Shown here: one piece after another, positions 1 to 7,846 of the stretch
Position numbering within the stretch: the stretch's first letter is position 1
How the letters are laid out: the number at the start of each line of letters is the position of its first letter
NCBI GenBank assembly: GCA_016719535.1
Contig: JADJYX010000017.1
Span: forward strand, 62,001-126,000
Length of the DNA: 64,000 nt
Origin: Rubrivivax sp.
GTDB taxonomy: Bacteria; Pseudomonadota; Gammaproteobacteria; Burkholderiales; Burkholderiaceae_C
Direction: 5' to 3'
Position numbers and translations under genes: made by a program
The notes under the pieces: model-generated
The model's input: only the letters and a program-made list of their open reading frames with translations
Told to the model about the DNA's origin: nothing
Database searches by the model: none

Positions 1-842
1 GCGGCGCCGGTGGCGATGTTGCCGCCGATGACATCCAGTTGCGGGAAGTTGCGCTTGACCCAGCGCACGCGCTCGATGACGCCATGGCTGTGTCCGTGTG
101 CCGTATCGACCACCAGCGCGTCGACGCCGGCGCGGGCCAGCAGTTCCACGCGCTCCTCGGTGCCCTCGCCCACGCCGACCGCCGCCGCCACGCGCAGCTT
201 GCCCTGCGCGTCGCGCGCGGCATTGGGAAAGTCGGTCTGCTTGGTGATGTCCTTCACCGTCATCAGGCCACGCAGCTCGAAGGCGTCGTTGACGACCAGC
301 ACGCGCTCGAGCCGGTGGCGGTGCATCAGCGTCTTGCCCTCGTCGAGCGAGGCACCTTCGTGCACGAAGACCAGCCGCTCGCGCGGCGTCATCACCTCGC
401 GCACCGGGGCATCCAGGCGGCTCTCGAAGCGAAGGTCGCGGTTGGTGACGATGCCGACCACCGTCTTGCCCTCGAGCACCGGAAAGCCGGAAAACCCGTG
501 CTGCCGCGACAGCTCGACCACCTGGCGGACGGTGGTGTCGGGCGTCACCGTGATGGGGTCGCGCAGGACACCCGATTCATAACGCTTGACGCGTGCAACC
601 TCGGCGGCCTGCTGGCGCGGCGTGAGGTTCTTGTGCACGACGCCGATGCCGCCCTCCTGCGCGATGGCAATGGCCAGCCGCGCCTCGGTCACCGTGTCCA
701 TGGCGGCCGACACCAGCGGCAGGTTGAGCGCGATGTTGCGCGAGAGTCGGGTGGCGAGGCTGGTGTCGCGCGGCAACACCTGCGAATACGCGGGGACCAG
801 CAACACGTCGTCGAAGGTCAGCGCTTTGCCGAGTAGGCGCAT
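1..842 (-). CDS. guaB: IMP dehydrogenase, N-terminal part (gene runs off the window)
   Basis: Inosine-5'-monophosphate dehydrogenase makes XMP from IMP, the first committed step of GTP synthesis in the cytoplasm. The protein starts MRLLGKALTFDDVLLVPAYS, the usual GuaB opening, followed by the N-terminal barrel segment (SAAMDTVTE) and a CBS pair from about residue 90 to 210 (GFSGFPVLEG, VTNRDLRF). The visible part ends near VIGGNIATG, before the catalytic cysteine loop, so about 280 of the usual ~490 residues are present. ATG is at 842..840 with a GGAG upstream and a perfect -10 hexamer 25 bases away. It is divergent from the DUF4124 gene. Confidence 0.96.
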   Translation of the reverse strand, partial: MRLLGKALTFDDVLLVPAYSQVLPRDTSLATRLSRNIALNLPLVSAAMDTVTEARLAIAIAQEGGIGVVHKNLTPRQQAAEVARVKRYESGVLRDPITVTPDTTVRQVVELSRQHGFSGFPVLEGKTVVGIVTNRDLRFESRLDAPVREVMTPRERLVFVHEGASLDEGKTLMHRHRLERVLVVNDAFELRGLMTVKDITKQTDFPNAARDAQGKLRVAAAVGVGEGTEERVELLARAGVDALVVDTAHGHSHGVIERVRWVKRNFPQLDVIGGNIATGA

Positions 843-866
843 GAAAGGCTCCGGGCGCAAAAGCGG

Positions 867-872
867 ATTATA
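867..872 (-). promoter_or_regulatory. Candidate guaB -10 box
   Basis: Read on the minus strand this is a perfect TATAAT, 25 bases upstream of the guaB ATG, in otherwise GC-rich DNA. No good -35 hexamer is visible 16 to 18 bases further up. It would give a short leader containing the GGAG ribosome-binding site. Confidence 0.5.
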
Positions 873-966
873 GAAAGGGCCCCGCCCGGGCTCCGCCCCC
901 TCCCCGGCCTCCCCCCGGTTACAGGCGGTGGCCAGGTTGCGGCGGCCGCGCACTACACTGCCCGCC

Positions 967-1483
967 ATGCGCCGACCTTCCGTCTACCGTCGTCATCGGC
1001 CGCTGGGCGGCCTGCTGCTGGCCACCCTGGCCCTGTTGCTGGCGCTGCCCGCGCACGCCCAGTGGCGCTGGCGCGACGCCAGCGGCCGCGTGACCGCCAG
1101 CGACATCCCGCCGCCGCGCGAGATCCCCGACAAGGACATCCTGCAGCGCCCCGGCGCCGCCCGCCCCCCCCTGCCTTCCGCGCCTGCGGCTGCCGCCGCT
1201 TCGGCAGCGCCAAGCGCCGGCGCCGCCGGTCGACAAGGAGCTCGAGGCCCGCAAGAAGGCGGCCGACCAGCAGCAGCAGGCCAGGGCCAAGGCCGACGAA
1301 CAGCGGCTGGCGGCGGTGCGCGCCGAAAACTGCACCCGTGCCCGCAGCCACCTGGCCAATCTGGAAAGCGGCCAGCGCCTGGCGCGCGTCAACGACAAGG
1401 GCGAGCGCGAGTTTCTCGACGACAAGACACGCGCCGATGAAGCCCGGCGCGCGCGCGAGATCATCGCGTCGGATTGCCGCTGA
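967..1483 (+). pseudogene. DUF4124-domain exported protein, frameshifted as read
   Basis: From ATG 967 the reading frame encodes a signal peptide (LLLATLALLLALPAHAQ), then a DUF4124 domain (WRWRDASGRVTASDIPPP, DKDILQRP), then an Ala/Pro linker. In that frame the protein becomes Arg/Gly-rich nonsense after about 1225. The expected C-terminal half of this family (VDKELEARKKAADQQQQ, then AENCTRARSHLANLESGQR, ending ASDCR) is intact in the +1 frame from about 1205 to the TGA at 1481-1483. One extra base, or two missing, between about 1160 and 1228 explains this. A run of eight C lies at 1164-1171, and a GC-rich GCCGGCGCC stretch at about 1215-1228 fits the family's linker better. DUF4124 proteins are small periplasmic proteins of unknown role. 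It could be a sequencing error or a true lesion. Confidence 0.75.
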
Positions 1484-1805
1484 CGGGCTCCGTCGCGGCG
1501 CGGCCGCGCGCCTTGCCCTTGTAGCGCTGCCGGCGAGCCTCTTTCGGGTCGACGCGCAGCGGCCGGTAGAGTTCGACGCGGTCGCGGTCGCGCAGCGCCA
1601 GGTCGACGGCACAGGCACGGCCCCAGACGCCGACGTCCAGCCCGTCCAGCGACAGGCCGTGCCGCTGCAGCACGCCGCTGGCCTGCAGCGCGTCGGCCAC
1701 GGTGGCGCCGCTGGGCAGCTGCAGCGCGGTCAGGTCGACCTCGTGCGGCGCCACGCCGTAGGCCACTTCGATCGCCAGCAGCGCCGCCGGCTCAGCGGGG
1801 CCCAT
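1461..1805 (-). CDS. ratB: RnfH/RatB family ubiquitin-fold protein
   Basis: A 114-residue protein of the RnfH (UPF0125) family, a beta-grasp ubiquitin-like fold. IEVAYGVAPHEVDLTALQLPSG near the start and VGVWGRACAVDLALRDRDRVELYRPL in the middle match the family; the C-terminus is basic (RRQRYKGKARGR). Its start overlaps the end of ratA by 14 bases, the usual ratA-ratB arrangement, so the two are translated together. The molecular role is not well settled. The 3' end overlaps the convergent DUF4124 gene by 23 bases. Confidence 0.88.
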   Translation of the reverse strand: MGPAEPAALLAIEVAYGVAPHEVDLTALQLPSGATVADALQASGVLQRHGLSLDGLDVGVWGRACAVDLALRDRDRVELYRPLRVDPKEARRQRYKGKARGRAATEPVSGNPTR

Positions 1806-2244
1806 AGACCTCTTCCGCGCGCTTGACGAAGGAATCGACGAAGGTATTGGCGACGCGGTCGAAGACCGGGCTGACCACCGTTTCCAGCGGCTTGCTGGAA
1901 AAGGCGTAGCGCATGTCGAACTCGACCTTGCAGGCCGGGGTGTCGCTGCCGGGCCGGCCCAGCGGCAGAAATACCCAGGTGCCGTCGAGCAGCGAGAACG
2001 GGCCGTCGACCAGCTGCAGCGCCACGCGCTCGCCGGGGATGTTGTGGTTGCGCGTGGTGAAGGCGTGGTGCACGCCCATGTAGGCCAGGCCCAGGCGTGC
2101 GGTGACGCCGTCCTCGTGCTGCTCGATCAGCTCGGCGCTCTCGCACCAGGGCAGGAAGCGCGGGTAATCCTGAAAACCGACGACGAGGTCGAACATCTCG
2201 CGCGGCGAGTACCACAGCAGGACGGACTTCCTCACGTGCTTCAT
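1792..2244 (-). CDS. ratA: RatA family START/SRPBCC-fold protein
   Basis: A 150-residue protein of the polyketide cyclase/START-like family that includes E. coli RatA (reported as an inhibitor of 70S association) and the coenzyme-Q-binding protein Coq10. MKHVRKSVLLWYSPREMFDLV, YPRFLPWCESAE, the central GPFSLLDGTWVFLPL and the final FVDSFVKRAEEVYG are typical. ATG 2244 is preferred over the upstream in-frame ATGs because those run into smpB, which is divergent from 2303. In bacteria the function is best treated as lipid or quinone binding or a ribosome-related role; the name RatA does not prove toxicity. Confidence 0.88.
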   Translation of the reverse strand: MKHVRKSVLLWYSPREMFDLVVGFQDYPRFLPWCESAELIEQHEDGVTARLGLAYMGVHHAFTTRNHNIPGERVALQLVDGPFSLLDGTWVFLPLGRPGSDTPACKVEFDMRYAFSSKPLETVVSPVFDRVANTFVDSFVKRAEEVYGPR

Positions 2245-2262
2245 AGAATGCAGTGGATTGTA
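2244..2262. promoter_or_regulatory. Candidate divergent ratA/smpB -10 boxes
   Basis: The short ratA-smpB spacer holds TAGAAT on the plus strand at 2244-2249, pointing to smpB, and TACAAT on the minus strand at 2262..2257, pointing to ratA. No clear -35 boxes are visible. If the minus-strand box is used, ratA would have almost no leader. Confidence 0.35.
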
Positions 2263-2302
2263 GAAGTGGCCCGTCGGCCCCTCATTGCCCAGGTCCACCC
2301 GC

Positions 2303-2773
2303 ATGGCCAACATTGCCGAGAACCGCCGCGCCCGCCATGAATACCACATCGAGGAGACCTTCGAGGCCGGCATCGTGCTCTCGGGCTGGGAGATCAAGGC
2401 CATCCGCGCCGGCCAGGTGCAGCTGACCGACGGCTATGTGCACATTCGCGACGGCGAGCTGTTCATGATCGGCTGCCGCATCAATGCGCTGCGCAGCGCG
2501 TCCACGCACGTGGTGCCCGAACCCGACCGCACCAAGAAGCTGCTGATGCACAAGGACGAGATCCGCCGCCTGGTCGGCAAGGTCGAGCAGAAGGGCTTCA
2601 CGCTGGTGCCGCTGAACCTGCACTACAAGGGCGGGCGCGTGAAGGCCGAGATCGCGCTGGCCAAGGGCAAGGCCCTGCACGACAAGCGAGAGACCGAAAA
2701 GAAGAAGGACTGGGAACGAGAGAAAGGCCGCCTGATGCGGCACAAGATCTCGGGGCCGAAGTCGCAGGCCTGA
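2303..2773 (+). CDS. smpB: SsrA-binding protein SmpB
   Basis: SmpB binds tmRNA and brings it to stalled ribosomes for trans-translation. All family marks are present in 156 residues: IAENRRARHEYHIEETFEAG, LSGWEIKAIRAGQVQL, the middle NLHYKGGRVKAEIALAKGK, and the basic tail KRETEKKKDWEREKGRLMR. ATG 2303 (MANIAENRR) fits the family start; the in-frame ATG at 2285 adds only six residues. It is divergent from ratA, a common pairing in proteobacteria. Confidence 0.97.
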   Translation: MANIAENRRARHEYHIEETFEAGIVLSGWEIKAIRAGQVQLTDGYVHIRDGELFMIGCRINALRSASTHVVPEPDRTKKLLMHKDEIRRLVGKVEQKGFTLVPLNLHYKGGRVKAEIALAKGKALHDKRETEKKKDWEREKGRLMRHKISGPKSQA

Positions 2774-2784
2774 CCGACGGCGGA

Positions 2785-3948
2785 TCAGCCCAGCACGGCC
2801 AGCGCCTGCGCCAGATCGGCCTTCAGCGCCACGGCCGATTCCAGCCCGATCGAGAAGCGCACCAGCGTGCCTGGGTAGGCCTTGTCGCCGCGCATGGCCT
2901 TCAGGTCGTAGGGCACGACCAGGCTTACCGGGCCGGCCCAGCTGTAGCCGATCTTGAAGAGCTTCAGCGCGTCGACGAAGGCGTCGACCTGCGCCGACGG
3001 GTACCGCGCATCGAACATCACCGAGAACAGCCCCGCCGCTGCCGTGCAGCTGCCCTTCCAGTGCGCATGGCCGGGGCAGCTGTCGAAGGCCGGGTGCAGC
3101 ACGCGGGCCACTTCGGGCCGCGTGCCCAGCCAGGCGGCCAGCTCGCGCGCCGTGGCGTCGTGGGCGGCATAGCGCACGGCGATCGACGGCAACGAGCGCA
3201 GCAGCAGCTCGGCATCGTTGGCCGCCACGCCCAGGCCCAGGTGCATGTGGCTGAGCTTGATGCGCTCGTGCAGCGCCACGTCGCGCGTGGTCACCGAGCC
3301 CATCAGCACGTCGCCGCCACCCGACGGGAATTTGGTCAGCGCCTGCATCACGACGTCGATGCCCAGCTCGAACGGGCGAAAGGCGATGCCGGCGCCCCAC
3401 GTGTTGTCGAGCGCGGTCAGCACACCCCTGGACTTCGCTGCCTGCACCAGCCCATTCAGATCGGGGAATTCCATCGTCACCGAGCCGGCGGCCTCCAGCC
3501 ACACCAGTTGGGTGGCCGGCGTGATCATCGCCGCCAGACCGGCGGCGTCCATCGGGTCGTAGAAGCGGTGCGTGATGCCCCAGCGCGCCAGTTCGTGGCG
3601 CGCGAGCTCGCGGCTGGGGCCGTAGACATTGTCGGGCAGCAGCACCTCGTCGCCGGTCTTCAGCAGCGCCAGGTCGGTGACCGCGATCGCCGCCAGCCCG
3701 CTGGGCACCAGCACGCATTCGGTGCCGCCCTCCAGCGCCGCGATGCGCTCTTCCAGCGTGAAGGTGGTGGGCGTGCCGTGCAGGCCGTAGGTGTAGCCGT
3801 TCTTGTAGCGCCAGTCGCGCCCGCGCATGGCGGCCACGTCGGGGAAGATCACCGTCGACGCCTTGTGCACGCCGATCTGCGGCGCCGCAAAGCCCGCGGG
3901 CGCCTGATAGGGGTGGTGGATCAGCGAAGTGGGATCGAAGTCGCTCAT
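2785..3948 (-). CDS. metC: Cystathionine beta-lyase / Cys-Met metabolism PLP enzyme
   Basis: A 387-residue fold-type I PLP enzyme that likely cleaves cystathionine to homocysteine, pyruvate and ammonia. YGLHGTPTTFTLEERIAALE near residue 55, the PSGLAAI turn at 82, DNTWGAG at 181 and the PLP lysine K206 in ALTKFPSGGGDVLMG identify the family. The lysine loop reads TKF-PSGGGD instead of the common TKY-xxGHSD, as in a proteobacterial MetC subgroup. It is on the same strand as rimO, 18 bases downstream, and convergent with smpB. A gamma-lyase or other family member cannot be excluded. Confidence 0.85.
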   Translation of the reverse strand: MSDFDPTSLIHHPYQAPAGFAAPQIGVHKASTVIFPDVAAMRGRDWRYKNGYTYGLHGTPTTFTLEERIAALEGGTECVLVPSGLAAIAVTDLALLKTGDEVLLPDNVYGPSRELARHELARWGITHRFYDPMDAAGLAAMITPATQLVWLEAAGSVTMEFPDLNGLVQAAKSRGVLTALDNTWGAGIAFRPFELGIDVVMQALTKFPSGGGDVLMGSVTTRDVALHERIKLSHMHLGLGVAANDAELLLRSLPSIAVRYAAHDATARELAAWLGTRPEVARVLHPAFDSCPGHAHWKGSCTAAAGLFSVMFDARYPSAQVDAFVDALKLFKIGYSWAGPVSLVVPYDLKAMRGDKAYPGTLVRFSIGLESAVALKADLAQALAVLG

Positions 3949-3966
3949 GTCGTGCGTTGTCAGGGT

Positions 3967-5382
3967 TCAGATCGGCAGGCCGACGAGGTCATGTCCCTCG
4001 GCGGCCACGATGCGGGCGCGGGTGAATTCGCCCACCTTCAGCGTCTTGCTGGCCTTCTCGGGCGCCAGCAGGCGCACGGTGCCATCGATCTCGGGCGCAT
4101 CGGCATAGCTGCGGCCGCGGCCGCCCTTGCGGCCGAGTGCCGGCGCCTGATCGACCAGCACCTGCATGCTGGCGCCGATGCGGCGCTGCAGCCTGGCGGC
4201 CGAGACGGCTTCGGCCACCGCCATGAAGCGCGCGCGGCGTTCCTCGCGCAGCGCCTGCGGCAGCTGGCCCGGCAGCGCATTGGCGGCTGCACCTTCCACC
4301 GGCGAATAGGCAAAGCAGCCGGCACGGTCGATCTGCGCCTCGTGCAGGAAGTCCAGCAGATACTGGAACTCTTCTTCGGTCTCGCCCGGGAAGCCGGCGA
4401 TGAAGGTCGAGCGCACGACGATCTCGGGGCAGGCGGCGCGCCAGGCGGCCAGCCGCTCGAGGTTGCGCTCGCCGCTGGCCGGACGCTTCATGCGCCTGAG
4501 CACGTCGGGGTGTGCATGCTGGAAGGGCACGTCCAGGTAGGGCAGGATGCGGCCGGCCGCCATCAGCGGCAGGATTTCGTCGACATGCGGGTAGGGGTAG
4601 ACATAGTGCAGCCGCACCCAGGCGCCGTGCGCCTCGGCCAGGTTGCCGAGTGCCTCGCACAGCTCGAACAGCCGCGTCTTCACCGGCTTGCCGTCCCAGA
4701 AGCCGGTGCGGTATCTGACGTCGACGCCATAGGCGCTGGTGTCCTGGCTGACGACCAGCAGCTCCTTCACGCCCGATTCGAACAGCGCGCGCGCCTCGTT
4801 CAGCACGTCGCCGATGGGGCGTGACACCAGGTCGCCACGCATGCCGGGGATGATGCAGAAGGTGCAGCGGTGGTTGCAGCCCTCGCTGATCTTCTGGTAG
4901 GCATAGTGCTTCGGGGTGAGCTTGATGCCGGCCAGCCCTCGAAATTCGGCACGCGCCTCGGGCACCAGGTCGATGAAGGGATCGTGCGGCTTGGGCACAT
5001 GGCGGTGCACCGCGTCCATCACCTCCTGCGTGGCCTGCGGGCCGGTGACGGCCAGCACCTTGGGGTGCACCTCCTGCACCAGCGTGCCGCCGGCATGGCC
5101 GGCCTTGGCGCCCAGACAGCCGGTGACGATGACCCTGCCGTTCTCGGCCAGCGCCTCGCCGATGGTGTCCAGGCTTTCCTTGACGGCATCGTCGATGAAG
5201 CCGCAGGTATTGACGATCACCAGGTCAGCGCCGGCGAAGGTCTTGCTGGTTTGATAGCCCTCGGCACGCAGCTGCGTGAGGATGAGTTCGGAATCGGTCA
5301 GCGCCTTGGGGCAGCCGAGCGAGACGAAGCCGACGGTCGGCGCCGGCGCGGCAGCGCCGCTGGAAGACTCGGGAGAAGACAT
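3967..5382 (-). CDS. rimO: Ribosomal protein uS12 methylthiotransferase RimO
   Basis: A radical SAM enzyme that methylthiolates an aspartate of ribosomal protein S12. The 471-residue protein has an N-terminal UPF0004 domain (VGFVSLGCPKALTDSE, C24; VNTCGFIDDAVKES; VTGCLGAK), the radical SAM cluster CNHRCTFCIIP, the RimO-specific MRGDLVSRPI and DVPFQHAHPDVLRRM, and a C-terminal TRAM domain. All three N-terminal and three SAM cysteines are present. It lies between phaR and metC on the same strand. Confidence 0.97.
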   Translation of the reverse strand: MSSPESSSGAAAPAPTVGFVSLGCPKALTDSELILTQLRAEGYQTSKTFAGADLVIVNTCGFIDDAVKESLDTIGEALAENGRVIVTGCLGAKAGHAGGTLVQEVHPKVLAVTGPQATQEVMDAVHRHVPKPHDPFIDLVPEARAEFRGLAGIKLTPKHYAYQKISEGCNHRCTFCIIPGMRGDLVSRPIGDVLNEARALFESGVKELLVVSQDTSAYGVDVRYRTGFWDGKPVKTRLFELCEALGNLAEAHGAWVRLHYVYPYPHVDEILPLMAAGRILPYLDVPFQHAHPDVLRRMKRPASGERNLERLAAWRAACPEIVVRSTFIAGFPGETEEEFQYLLDFLHEAQIDRAGCFAYSPVEGAAANALPGQLPQALREERRARFMAVAEAVSAARLQRRIGASMQVLVDQAPALGRKGGRGRSYADAPEIDGTVRLLAPEKASKTLKVGEFTRARIVAAEGHDLVGLPI

Positions 5383-5409
5383 CGGCGGATTGTCGGCGAT
5401 CGACCGGCG

Positions 5410-5427
5410 CCCGCGCCTGTGCGCGGG
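5410..5427 (-). terminator. Candidate hairpin after phaR
   Basis: A perfect 7-base GC stem (CCCGCGC / GCGCGGG) with a 4-base loop lies 10 bases past the phaR stop and before rimO on the same strand. There is no U-tract, so termination is only suggested. Confidence 0.35.
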
Positions 5428-5436
5428 ACCGCAGCG

Positions 5437-6018
5437 CTATTCGACGCCGGGGTGCGGCGGGAAGCCGGGCATGCCGGGAAACATGCCGCCCTTCTGCAGC
5501 TGCTCCTGCAGGCTCTCGAACAAGGCCTTGGACTGCTCGAGGTAGGGGCTCATCAGGCTCTGCATCACGGGCGCCTGGCCGCCCAGAAACTGCGCCCACA
5601 GCTCGGGCGTGAAGCTCTTGGGGTCGTACAAGCCCTTGCCCTGCGCCGCCATGCGCTGCTGCAGGTCGGCAAAGGCGCGCAGGTTGCTTTCCATGAAGAC
5701 GCCCATCATCCCCTGCATGGCATGGCCGTAGAAGCGGATGATCTGCGCCAGCGTGTCGGTGCTGAACATCGGCACGCCGCCGGACTCTTCCTCGAGGATG
5801 ATCTGCAGCAGGATGCTGCGCGTGATGTCGTCGCCGGTCTTGGCGTCGCGCACCTCGAAGTCCTCGGCCGCCAGCACCATCTTCTTGACGTCGGCCAGCG
5901 TGATGTAGCTGCTGGTCTGCGTGTCGTAGAGGCGCCGGTTGGGGTATTTCTTGAGGGTGCGCTTGCCGCCCGCGGTGCTTTCGGGGCCCGGTGCCGGGCT
6001 GCGGCGGGATGAAGGCAT
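5437..6018 (-). CDS. phaR: Polyhydroxyalkanoate synthesis repressor PhaR
   Basis: A 193-residue regulator of PHA storage that binds DNA and PHA granules and represses phasin genes in relatives. After a short charged N-terminus come the PHB accumulation regulatory domain (RTLKKYPNRRLYDTQTSSYI), ITLADVKKMVLAAEDFEVRD, and a Met/Gln-rich C-terminus. Longer in-frame starts reach 6180 but overlap pgaA; ATG 6018 is chosen because a TAGAAT -10 lies 32 bases upstream. With bdhA in the same window this supports PHA metabolism in this organism. Confidence 0.93.
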   Translation of the reverse strand: MPSSRRSPAPGPESTAGGKRTLKKYPNRRLYDTQTSSYITLADVKKMVLAAEDFEVRDAKTGDDITRSILLQIILEEESGGVPMFSTDTLAQIIRFYGHAMQGMMGVFMESNLRAFADLQQRMAAQGKGLYDPKSFTPELWAQFLGGQAPVMQSLMSPYLEQSKALFESLQEQLQKGGMFPGMPGFPPHPGVE

Positions 6019-6049
6019 GCGCTTGAACTCCTCGGCGATGGGTCGGCGC

Positions 6050-6055
6050 ATTCTA
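6050..6055 (-). promoter_or_regulatory. Candidate phaR -10 box
   Basis: TAGAAT on the minus strand, inside the partly palindromic ATTCTAGAA, 32 bases upstream of the phaR ATG and after the pgaA stop. No clear -35 is visible. Confidence 0.35.
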
Positions 6056-6109
6056 GAAGCCGGCATCCCGGCAGCCGCTGGGGAGTTTCCCCGCCGCTCC
6101 TGCGCTGCG

Positions 6110-7846
6110 TCAGAACCAGACATCGGCGCCGAGGCTGAGGTAGCGGCGCCAGTAGCCGGCTCCGCCGCCGGCACCGGCATTCAGCCCCAGCCCCTGGCCG
6201 GAGCCGCCGGCAGCCAGGCGCAGGCGCAGGCCGGGTGTCAGGTCCCAGCCCAGGCCCAGCTCCCACAGGTGCGGGCTGCCGTGGCTGCGGTTGCCGGCGG
6301 CGTCGACTTCCAGCGAGCGGCCGGCACCCAGGCGCAGTTGCAGGTCGAAGGGCCGCCATTCGTGCGTCAGCGCGACATAGGCGCGCGCCTCGCCGTAGCG
6401 CTGCGGGTTCCAGTAGCCGCGGTCGATGGCGCCGCCGCCGTCGATGCGCTCGAAGGCGCTGCCCTCGGCGCCGACCACCACGCGCGGCCTGGCCAGCACG
6501 CGCCGTTCGATGCGGCCGCTGGCGCGGGCGCGTGTGCTGCCGTCGTCGAAACGCAGCACGGCGGCGGCACCGGCCAGCAGCCAGGCGCTGTCGGGGCGAT
6601 GCTCGGCGCCGGCCGAGACGACATCGACGCTGACGCGCTGGGCCACCGCGCGCGGTGCCTCGACGAGTTCGCGTGCGGCCTCGGCATCGACGCGCCAGCG
6701 GTCGGCCGGCAGCCAGCGCAGCCGCGCCAGCGGCGTCACCGGCCGCCAGCCCGGAAAGTCGCTCACGCGCAGCGCCAGCGTCGGCCAGAAGCTGCCCCAG
6801 AGGCTGTCGGGCTCGCCGATGCGCCAGCCCAGGCTGCCCTGCCACTGGGTGGCGCGCGGCTGCCCGGCAGGGTCGTCCAGCCGCAGCCGGCGCAGTTGCA
6901 GATCGACGGTGGCGCCGGGCGCGGGGTGCCAGCCTGCGCCCACGACCTGGGCGTCGGCCTGCAGCGCGTCGCGGTCCTCCGAGCGCTCGATGGTGGCGTA
7001 GCCATAGGGCGCCCGTTCGCGCTGCACGCGCCAGTCGCGCAGCCAGGCCGATTCGGCATCGGTGGGGTCGGCCAGCAGCGGCCACGCACGGTCGGGATAG
7101 CCGGCCCAGCGCCAGGCGCGCGCCAGGTCGGCCCTTTCGCCGGCCTGCACGGGGGCGCTCCAGCGCGCAAAGTCCCGCAGGGCCTCGCGGTGCCGGCCGT
7201 CGAAATTGCGCGCATTGGCCAGCGCCCAGCCCAGGTCGCGGTCGGCGGGTGCCGCAGCGGCCAGTGCCTGCAGTTCACGGATGGCCGCGGCTTCCTGCCC
7301 GTTCCACAGCAGCGACATCGCCAGCCGGCGGTGCAGCCGGGTGGCGCCGGGGGCAAGCGCGTGCGCCTGGCGAAAGGCCGCCAGCGCGCCGGCCTGGTCG
7401 CCCAGCGCCTGCCGTGCCTGGCCCAGGCCGTCGAGCGCATCGGCGCGCCCGGCAGCAGGCGCCGGGCGCGCGAGCTCTTCGAACAAGGTCGCAGCCTCGG
7501 CCGGCGCGCCGCCCCACAGCGACTGCCAGGCCAGCGAGGGCACGATGTCGCCGCGCCGCGCCGGCGCCAGCGCCAGCGCCCGCCGGTAGAGCGCGGCGGC
7601 CTGGGCATTGCGGTCGGCAAAGCCCTGCACGCGCGCGGCCTCGATCAGCAGGTCGACGTCGTCGCCATGGCGCTGCAGCAGCTGTTCGTAGCGCTGCAGC
7701 GCGGCCGGCCAGTCGCGCCGATCGGTGGCCGCGCGCGCCTGCGCGCGCAACTCGGCCGTGGGCGGCTGCGCCTGCGCCGCGGCGGCCGCGGCCAGGCCGG
7801 CCAGCGCCAGCACCAGGGCTGGCGCACGCAGCCGCCGCGCGATCAA
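6110..7846 (-). CDS. pgaA: PgaA-like outer-membrane export porin with TPR domain
   Basis: The 578-residue product opens with a signal peptide (LVLALAGLAAAAAAQAQ), then tetratricopeptide-like helices to about residue 240 (DVDLLIEAARVQGFADRN, ALDGLGQARQALGDQAGAL), then a beta-rich region that ends in the outer-membrane signature GADVWF. This is the layout of PgaA, which exports poly-N-acetylglucosamine. E. coli PgaA is about 800 residues, so the TPR part is short here. No ATG is near; TTG at 7846 overlaps the pgaC stop (TTGA) and is the best start. It is the last gene of the operon. A related glycan porin is possible. Confidence 0.78.
   Translation of the reverse strand: MIARRLRAPALVLALAGLAAAAAAQAQPPTAELRAQARAATDRRDWPAALQRYEQLLQRHGDDVDLLIEAARVQGFADRNAQAAALYRRALALAPARRGDIVPSLAWQSLWGGAPAEAATLFEELARPAPAAGRADALDGLGQARQALGDQAGALAAFRQAHALAPGATRLHRRLAMSLLWNGQEAAAIRELQALAAAAPADRDLGWALANARNFDGRHREALRDFARWSAPVQAGERADLARAWRWAGYPDRAWPLLADPTDAESAWLRDWRVQRERAPYGYATIERSEDRDALQADAQVVGAGWHPAPGATVDLQLRRLRLDDPAGQPRATQWQGSLGWRIGEPDSLWGSFWPTLALRVSDFPGWRPVTPLARLRWLPADRWRVDAEAARELVEAPRAVAQRVSVDVVSAGAEHRPDSAWLLAGAAAVLRFDDGSTRARASGRIERRVLARPRVVVGAEGSAFERIDGGGAIDRGYWNPQRYGEARAYVALTHEWRPFDLQLRLGAGRSLEVDAAGNRSHGSPHLWELGLGWDLTPGLRLRLAAGGSGQGLGLNAGAGGGAGYWRRYLSLGADVWF

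Noticed and set aside
1792..2244. RatA-RatB as a toxin-antitoxin system
   Set aside because: Despite the name, RatA is a START-fold protein and RatB/RnfH a ubiquitin-fold protein conserved as a core pair; nothing here shows toxin-antitoxin function.
6018..6180. Longer N-terminus for PhaR from 6180
   Set aside because: It would overlap pgaA by about 70 bases, is not typical of PhaR, and the likely -10 box lies inside it.
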